The translations under genes and the position numbers were made by a program. A DNA stretch of 64,000 bases from Apricaphanius iberus (lineage: Eukaryota; Chordata; Actinopteri; Cyprinodontiformes; Aphaniidae). How positions within the stretch are numbered: the stretch's first letter is position 1; the number at the start of each line of letters is the position of its first letter. The DNA is taken from positions 5,206,001 through 5,270,000 of the forward strand of contig JAPXFQ010001662.1 in assembly GCA_028564705.1 (NCBI GenBank), given 5' to 3'. Of this stretch, positions 56,220 to 64,000 are shown piece after piece. The notes beneath the pieces are model-generated. The model did no database searches and was not told the origin of the DNA. It was given only the letters and a program-made list of their open reading frames with translations.

Positions 56220-58200
56220 ATTTGAGTGACTGTTTGAGTTAATAACCAATCCACAGGTTTTTTTCTAAACTCGTTTTTTTCTAAACCGGTTTATCCTTGC
56301 GGGTGGCAGCTGATGTCCAAGCTCATTGGTTAAAAGGGGGTCTGCAGAAATTCAGCTTGACTAAAATAAATAACAAATCTTATAATCTTTGCTTTGGTAA
56401 AAATTCTGAAATCTCTTTCTTAAAGGCCTACCAGACTAATGATCAAAGAACAATCACAAAATACTGTGGAGTGGGTGGCTTGTTACTATTTGATCACCAG
56501 AAAGTTCTTCGGATTTAAGTTTTTAATCTAAGACATTTGAATAATTTATCAATTTGACCTCAATGAAAGAAGGGGATTTAAGGAGTTTGCTGGTCTGGAA
56601 CATAAACAGAGCCAGATCATACAAGGAGTGGACTATGTTGAGTATTAAAATAAAAACTCAGCTTATCCCAACTCAGACTGTTAATGTGTTTACTTTCGAA
56701 GTCCACGACAGAACGATGAGACAAAAAAAAAAACGATTAAGGAATATGGCAGCACAGCTTCTGCAAAGTTGCATCAGAATGACGATTAAGAATTTACGTT
56801 TTTTTTGTTTAATCTTTTTTGAGGGACTGGGTTAGGGAATGAAAACAACCAGGCATGAAAACCTGATTAGGCTGGATTTTACTTCTTGACTGTCTCAAAG
56901 CAACAGCAGCTCAACAAGATGTTTTAGTTTAAACACAAAGTTTCTAAAATCCTCAGCACTGAACTTTGCCGTCAGAAAACTTTGGCCCAACCAAACTGCT
57001 CTCTCAAACTAATTTAATTATATGGTGATTTAGAAATCTGACTTATAATATTTAATTGGTAAAAAATATATATCTTAAATAAAAGGACAAGAAGATTCCT
57101 GCTTTGGTCCCAGAGTATTTAATTTGGCCCGTTAATTCACAAGGAGCATCAGCACTGACCTGCACATCTGAAATCAAAACAGACTTATAAAGATGAGAAC
57201 AACCTGGATCAGACTGTTGTAACTCAAAGACCAAACATGGACATCTGTCAAAAAAACCACCCTTGAATAATTTTGCACTCCACCTGGTGTTGGTCACAGA
57301 TGTGTTCACATGAACCAGTCTTGGTGGTACAGAGTTCTCAGTGGCTTCTAGACGACACATTGACACCTGTTCCACTCTGGGAGCACGAGGGAATAAAAAC
57401 CATTTAAAACATAACCAGGTTGTTATTCTACCATAAATCCTTAACATAGGGACTAGACAAAATTCTTTCACAACAATGATCAAGGTGAGTATTTTAGGTA
57501 TCTCAGAATATGATGGGGAAGAACTATTTTTCAAAACTACTTCTGATCCAAACATGTAGAAATGTTAGATATTCCAGTTTTATGCGTTTATCCTTTTTCA
57601 TTCTTTATGTGTGAAATCACTGCAATCCAAGTGTTTTAAAAATAAAATAGGACATTAAACATGCTTGTATGTGGAGCTTCTCTGTTGTGTAAATGGGTAA
57701 TATACACAAGTTTCAGCATCTGCAAACGTTTTTTCCTCAGGACATATAACAGAGGTCTTTCTGCTCTCTTGCCAGGAAACAACTGCATGTAAAACAACCG
57801 CAGTCTATCCTGCATACACACAAACACACATATCGTGCAATGAGATTTGTTAGAAATATCAGCGGTTGCTCTAAACGGTTTAGTTGCTGCTGAAGTGTAT
57901 GTGGTAAAAACGCTAAAAGTTGAATCCCACATCCTGTTGGCTCTATATCTTCAACAACAAGCTGTGACAGCACTCAAGGCTCATGATCTTCACAGGTTGA
58001 CTTGTATGATATGAAAGGAAGGACAGTGTGATACCTGAGAGTTCATCTAAGGTTAACGGCACCCACCCACACACACACATACACACACACTGCTGCTTTT
58101 GTTTTAAAGATATTAACGAACGTCTAAAGGTCAAGACGTCACCATCCTTGAAATCAAAAGGTTAATATTACTGAAATCAATGTAACAGTGTTATTGTCTG
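56220..58200. other. Region after EXOSC7, no recognised gene
   Basis: Contains one longer minus-strand frame (57555-57052, 167 codons) that I do not recognise and a small AC patch at 58063-58090. No conserved exon is seen. Confidence 0.4.
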
Positions 58201-58700
58201 GGACAGTGTGACCTTAGATGGCCGCTAGAAACTTTGTTCAATATCTTTAAAATGATAGCAGCACAGATGAACATCTTTGTAGCACAAACATTTGACACCT
58301 GTTTTGCATGATTTGAAGAAGGTGGGGGCACCAACTTCCCCTACGTCGAAGTTAACGAGATCTGGATTCCTTGTTGCTTCTGTATTCAACGCGGCCATCG
58401 AAACACCTCGGCTGCGTTTTCCTTTTAGCCATTTATTATGATCCTTGAGTGTTTGAGTTCTCAGGGGGTGTTCCACGAAGCGAGCCAACTCCAAAAAGGC
58501 AGGCTTACTTTGACAATCCTGGCTCAATTTGCCCAGACAGATCCGCTTACACAAACTAGGCTAAACTGAAGCCTATCAATCATTCACCATGGCAACATAT
58601 GTTCTTGGATGAGCCTGCTCGGTCGCAGGCTAGATGTGAGGCTTGTTTTATCTTCATCAGATTATTCCATGTGATGTCACACTGCGGGGCTTGGATTCTG
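58201..58700. repeat. Probable DNA-transposon fragment
   Basis: 'gggggtgttccacgaagcga' near 58466 resembles the terminus of fish Harbinger-type MITEs, with 'ggctcaatttgcccagacag' following. Ends and target site were not fixed. Confidence 0.3.
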
Positions 58701-59375
58701 CTGCTGTGATTTATTATTTACATTTTTAATGATTGATTTAATCTAATGATATTTCTTTTACCATTTTGAAGAACTTGAGTGTATTTATAGTTACTTGCTA
58801 CCAGTATCTCTTTGTTCCACCAATGTCGCACCTAACACCAAGCATTATTAATAAATTCATCATAGTCTTGTCTAAATAACTAAAAATAGCCTTATAGTAC
58901 CTTGAAACTGTTTTTTAAAAAAAATACACAAGTAAATTTAAACAACGTATTAATGTAACTTTACATTTTTAGATGATCATTAGCTCATTTGGTAGGTTGT
59001 ACTTCTTGAGTTGCAGCAGGAAGTTAAGTCTCTGGACATTCTTCCGAACATATGTCTATGGTTGAGGACCATCTCAAGTCCTGAGAAATGGTGGCTTGTA
59101 GGAACCAAAAATAATCCATAGTAGACACTGTGTATGTAAAGATTGTGAGCGGAGGCAGTGTGTGGAGGTGTTCTCCGGAATATCACCTTTAACTCTGTTT
59201 CAGTGTTAAGTAAAAAAATAAATATTTTTGTTTAAAAAAAGCTGAAGGATAGTTAACGGGTAAAATAACAGTTTAATTTTGTCTGTAGGACTGTTTAAAA
59301 GCCCAACCCAGGATCCCAGCTGAGTTCTTTATTTATCTGCAGCTGAAGTGTCAAAATCATATTCTTGTACAGATC

Positions 59376-60370
59376 ATGGAGAGCTTCAAACCCAACCCAA
59401 ACAAGATCTACAACTTTGGTAAGTTAGGATAACTAAATATTACGTCTTTGCTGATGAAGAGAATATCACAAACACACACAAACGTGCAAATTTACTCTGC
59501 CTTCTTTTGTGTTCAATGTTTACCTCATATTTCAATATAATCAGACTTTAATATCGAGAATAGATTTGTTTAATTTGTGTGATATTTAAAAGGCTACTGA
59601 GTAAATTTTGGCACTATCTTATATTTCTGTTTAAACTACAAATAAATATATGAAATAATTGCTAGATTTTAGTCAATTCATCAGAATTTCTAGAATTATG
59701 CTATAGGAGAGCAACATCTATCTAATGTAACATCTTATTTTTAAAATATTAATAGTCACGTGTTGTGCTTTTTTGGGCTTGTTTAGAAAGTACAGTTGCT
59801 TACATGCTCATTACATCTCTATGCAAATGAGTCTAATTGGTTGCATTGAAGCAGGAAGGTGAAAGCAAACTAAACCTCTCTGTCCATTACAGTGGAGCAA
59901 AATGTTTGCTGCCTTCTCTCGAACTAGGCATGAGGCCACATGGGTACGTTTTATTGGGGTCCATGATATGTAAAACAAAACACATGTAGTTATCTGATTT
60001 TGATTTTTCTAAATATAAAATGTGAAAATAAAACATGAGCCATTTGTCAGCTTTGTGGCCAAAACTTGATGGGGAAGAATTTTAATGCCTCCTAAGGTTT
60101 CATATTCAAACCTTATTTTTTTCAGGAACAAACATTACAAACAATGATGAGCTGAGGATTGTGATGGTGGGGAAGACTGGAATTGGGAAGCCTGTAAGAG
60201 TACAAATAGGTACTCACTGTCAAGGGTACAAAATGGAACCTTTGATGGTACCACCCCAGTGACAAGACATTGTTCCCCTAAAGGTACAGTTTTGTTCTTA
60301 TTTTTTGGGTGTTTATCCACTCATCCTTGTTGAGTTTCAGAAGGAATGTTGTAGTTCCAGTGATCATTTA
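59376..60370 (+). pseudogene. GIMAP/AIG1-like GTPase gene start, copy 1, disrupted
   Basis: Exon 1 (59376-59418) encodes M-E-S-F-K-P-N-P-N-K-I-Y-N-F and ends in phase 1 at a 'gtaagt' donor. Exon 2 starts at 60126 after 'ttttttcag' and reads 'NNDELRIVMVGKTGIGK', the beginning of the AIG1-type G domain with its P-loop. The expected Ser after GK is replaced (CCT), and from about 60190 foreign sequence rich in 'ggtacc'-like words follows. Homology seems to resume at about 60336 with 'EFQKECCSSS', as expected after the P-loop. No further GTPase motifs follow. GIMAP proteins are membrane-linked immune GTPases. Family assignment rests on this short segment. Confidence 0.6.
60200..60296. mobile_element. 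Small inverted-repeat insertion in the GIMAP-like exon
   Basis: 'ggtactcactgtcaagggta' on one side and 'cccagtgacaagacattgtt' plus 'cctaaaggtac' on the other. This resembles a known fish MITE type with GGTAC-rich ends. It separates two pieces of the G domain. Exact ends and target duplication are unresolved. Confidence 0.4.
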
Positions 60371-62248
60371 ACAGGCAACACACACTCTGTAATGGAAATA
60401 TTCCAACTATATGACTGAATATGATGTGTACTTTAGGGACAGAAGTCAGTGAAGTTAGATTACAGATGTTAATGCATCACATATTAAGAAGACTTTGGAC
60501 TGACGCTGAATATCATACGCCATGTTACTATTTGGTAGACAGGGAGGGCTGGTATGTAAGGAGGAGCCTTGCTATATAATTTTAGTATCTTCCTGGGTTG
60601 AGCAGGAGTCTTCTAAACAAAATGCTGTTAATTCTTGTTAGTCAAGAAGTTGTACTAAATTCTCAAAAGACAGAAGGAATGTGATCTCATCTTTTTATCA
60701 AGAAGTTTTCTCAACAGATTCTCAGGTTCCTTTTATAATCAATTTCTGATAGATTATTAAACCCATGTATGTTTTCTTCATATTTTTTATACTCAGAACA
60801 TAGGAACCTATTGTACATCGAGTTTCTATGCCTTAGTTTTCCTTGTAGACGATGAGGGTGGGGTCTAAGGTAATGGTCATTGAGCAAAAGAGGATCAGAA
60901 GAAATTAATAGCTTAATTAATATGAATGATCTTTAATTAATATATCACATAACTACCTATAGCTTGCATTGTTTTGTCAGAAATTGTCTGGGGAATAAAC
61001 AATACTCCAGATAATGAATAAAATAATACAATCCAAGTGCATTAATTAAAAAAGAAGGAGCAAATGTATATATCCCGAAAAATATTTGGTTTGTATTTGG
61101 TCTGTAGTGAGAAAGAAAAATAACTTTAAATGGCATAAGTCTGTTTTACTTTTCCAACCAGTGGTCATAATTTCACGGTTAACCTGATGAACAGTAGTGG
61201 CAGAAATTTTTAATTAACCCAAAGTCACAATGTTTTTAATCATTGACAGAAACATGTCAGGTCCATTTTATCTGATTCATACAAAAACACAAAAACAGAC
61301 AATTGATAGGAACAGATCTATGATCCTAATGTCCTGCCAAAACACAACCCAAATGCACTCTTTAGAATTGAAATCTTGCGACAGTGGAGGTTATTGGAGT
61401 ACAACATCCAGACAACGGCAACTCTGTGGGTTTTGTTTTTGCCTCCTCTTTTAAGGGGCATTCCATGCAAACATGAATAACAGTTCTACAGTAAAGTCCC
61501 AGCAGCAGTTTCAGAAGTTGCAGAAAAAGCTAACTGTGCAAAAGCAATTTGGTATATTGTTGACTGTTTTTGGTGACTGCTGCAGATGTTAGGGTTCAGT
61601 GTGTGCCCCTTTTTGGACTTGCTCATCTTTGAGTTAAGAACTTCAGGAAGAACTGATCCTAATTAGACTCTTAGGGAAAGGATAACCCATCCAGGCTCTA
61701 CAGTAAAAGAAAAACATCGTAGCCACGACTGGTTTGACTTTTGTTTTCAGTTTCTCACAAAGCGCTGCTGTTTATTGTAAATGTGGCTGAGAAAGGGAAG
61801 TGCTAGGGGAAGACCAGCCTGAATAGAAATCTAAATAGAACTTTAGGGACACAAAATCAAACAGCACTATCATTGTGCAACTCAAATTGAACGAGATCAC
61901 TAGTTAATTTCAATTAGGCTGTTTTATTGTACATTGGAAACTGGAAAAAACAATTCTATAAAACTGAACTGACCTTTAGGTTTTCAGTTATCAGAAAAAT
62001 ATTTTTAAACTCATTACAAACTAACTTAAAGCTCAAAACAGTTTTTAAAAAGAGCTTTAGCTAAAGTTTATGTGGACCAAATAAAGCATGAAAAAAACAG
62101 TTACTAAAATGAACAAAAATAGCCAATCAAGACTCCAGTTTCAGTTTCACTTTGACTATAGGACTGTTTAATATGCTGACATTGGATCCAAACTGTATTC
62201 ATTAGTTATCTGCAGCTGGAGTGTCATCCCTGCTCTCTCTGACTGATC
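60371..62248. other. Between the two GIMAP-like copies
   Basis: No further GTPase motifs (G3, G4) or other exons are visible. AT-rich. Confidence 0.4.
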
Positions 62249-63165
62249 ATGGAAAGCTACAAGAACAGCCAAAACAAGAGCTACAACAGTGGTAAGTCTG
62301 GATCACTAAATATTGAATATATGCTGTTGAAGGAAAAACAAACACATAAAGACATGCAACTTTACACTTTCTGCCTTTTTTGTGTCCTGGGCTTACTGCT
62401 TGTTTCGATATAATCATAGTCTTTAATTTCCGGGCTAGACTTATGTCATATTTAAAAGGCCACAGATGGTACTGATGCTGTTTTGAGATCATCTTACATT
62501 TTTCTTTTTTTAATAACTAAATATACAAAATAATTTATTTTAGTTTTACCCTTCTTCCCTTTATTTATTTTTTATTCTTTAGACCTAATGCCGCTGATGG
62601 AAAGAGACATCTTTATATAACTGTTATGAGACAGCATCTCTCCAACTTACCATAAAGCAGATTAAACAGCAGTACTGTAACATCGCACTCTAATGCTTTG
62701 CAGCTAAAGGGTTCAAGACACACAGAGATATCAGCGACTGCATGCAGGCATTAGTGGGACGCTTCGCTTTGGTTTCTTTTTTTAGACTTGGTTGCCTATT
62801 TGTCTCTCATGATCATCTCATGTGCAAGTGAATACAGTGCACAATGACTCAGCATATGAATAAAAATGTATCACAAACCTGACTAAGCTACACTGGTTAA
62901 TAGGAGGAATGGGCAAATATTCCTAAAAAATGTTGTGGGAATGCTTTAGAGGGAGGACCCAAAATAGCACTCAGTTCTACGACATGATATATTATGACTG
63001 TAGGTGAAGCTGTTTCTTCTTTACACCTTAATTTTTTTTCAAACAGGATTGTAGCAAGCGAATCAGGCAAGTCTGTATCAACATACTAATTTCAGAGAAG
63101 CACTTGTCAATGCTCTATGTGCAGGAACAAAAATCAGAGAGCCCATTACAGTGTGTAGGTAAATC
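62249..63165 (+). pseudogene. GIMAP/AIG1-like gene start, copy 2, decayed
   Basis: Exon 1 (62249-62291) is a paralogue of copy 1: the same 43-base length, phase 1 end and 'gtaagt' donor, encoding M-E-S-Y-K-N-S-Q-N-K-S-Y-N-S. About 90 bases upstream ('ggactgttta', 'atctgcagctg') and part of the intron also match copy 1. At the expected distance (intron about 755 versus 707 bases) 'tttttcaaacag' precedes 63047. From there 'gattgt...ggcaagtctgta' and 'agagaagcacttgtcaatgc' look like eroded P-loop and following sequence. Exon 1 homology is solid; exon 2 is tentative. Confidence 0.5.
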
Positions 63166-63543
63166 AGCTATCTAATTGTAATTAAAAATGTATTGTTTTT
63201 GTCTGCACCAGAGATTTGGGTTTTGTAATATATTAAAATGAAGCCAATTGTCAAATTTTTCATGAGTTTTTGTCAAAAAAAATTTAACCCCCCCCACACA
63301 CACACTCAAACACCTGCATGATATTTCTGGCTTCCGATTAGTAAAAAAAAACTATAACACCGACCTCAGAGGAAAGCTCTGTGTATATTGTTTTTAAGGA
63401 AAACGTCATAAACCTAGGTTTATATGTGTTTCATATTTAAAAAACACAAAACTCAAAATTTCTGGCTCATAAAAATGACATAAAGCATATTTTCATTATT
63501 ATGTAAGCCGGGACAAAACTCTGAAACCATCAGATAGCTTATT

Positions 63544-63600
<57 letters not shown>

Positions 63601-64000
63601 TTATATAGCACTAATTCACATAAGATGTCATCTCAATGCACTTTAAAACAAAAGGATTTTATAACTTTGTTCCTTCTGGACACCTTGGTGTTCCTACACA
63701 TCATATTAACTACCTCTAATATATTGACACAGTTACTGACTCTAAAACATTTGTAAAATCACTGCACATTTTATCCTGTAAATTATGAACTGATTGTAAT
63801 TAAGTAAAACTGTTGATTTACAAAGCAATTTCATATGACTTTTCTACTTTGGATATGGCACTGGAAAACTGTTCATATAAATGAGCATGTATTGTATTTT
63901 ATATACATGAAGGGTCAATTAAATAATATTTCAGATATAAAGTATTTTAATGTATTGTGTTTATATTTTCTAAAAACAGCCATTTGACAGTGTCGTGGCG
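63166..64000. other. Right flank, repeats only
   Basis: Holds the AT array and a second copy of the dispersed repeat (about 63598-63660). No exon is seen up to the window end. Confidence 0.4.
63546..63597. repeat. (AT)n microsatellite
   Basis: About 52 bases of perfect AT units directly before a dispersed-repeat fragment ('tttatttatatagcactaat'). Confidence 0.95.

Overview
The window is teleost fish nuclear DNA. It is AT-rich and intron-rich, with GT-AG exons, vertebrate protein families, and Tc1, hAT, Harbinger and LINE elements of the kind common in fish. It is probably a percomorph, but that is inference. Three host genes can be rebuilt exon by exon: TMEM42 (+, 18990-22509), ZDHHC3 (-, 33331-40412) and EXOSC7 (+, 50615-56145). 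As I recall, the same three neighbours occur in this order in the human 3p21.31 block (there with TGM4 between TMEM42 and ZDHHC3), so this looks like an old syntenic segment. All three rebuilt frames are open and have the expected family length (156, 298 and 291 residues).

Left third (1-18 kb): a repeat graveyard. It holds a decayed LINE piece, a decayed Tc1 element, and then a three-level nest. A hAT-like element (5425-17645, target duplication GAACCTGT) contains a second hAT-like element (6233-17346, duplication ACCTTATG). That contains an endogenous retrovirus (6759-17230, duplication AAAC). The provirus has two LTRs, a gag with zinc knuckle, a UAG-separated protease, integrase with a D-D-35-E triad and GPF motif, and an env with furin site, CC motif and membrane anchor. 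It is defective: gag, protease and env carry stops or frame changes, and reverse transcriptase, RNase H and the integrase zinc domain are missing.

The most interesting signal lies just after the protease. It is a segment of about 150 residues with two H-x-T-hydrophobic motifs (HCTM and HITL, 62 residues apart), the signature of 2H phosphoesterases. A retroviral polyprotein carrying such an enzyme between protease and reverse transcriptase would be unusual.

Middle (18-50 kb): TMEM42; a gene-free 10.8 kb stretch with decayed transposons; then ZDHHC3 on the minus strand with a Harbinger-like element in intron 4. Upstream of its coding exon 1 there is a strong splice acceptor and an 8-codon upstream reading frame ending one base before the main ATG. 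LINE pieces, SINE-like repeats, a hAT-like MITE and tetranucleotide arrays fill the space up to EXOSC7.

Right third (50-64 kb): EXOSC7, whose third intron holds a Tc1 element broken by a clean hAT insertion with a perfect 8-bp target duplication. After it comes a decayed tandem pair of GIMAP/AIG1-like gene starts (59.4-60.4 kb and 62.2-63.2 kb). The first is disrupted at its P-loop, apparently by a small repeat.
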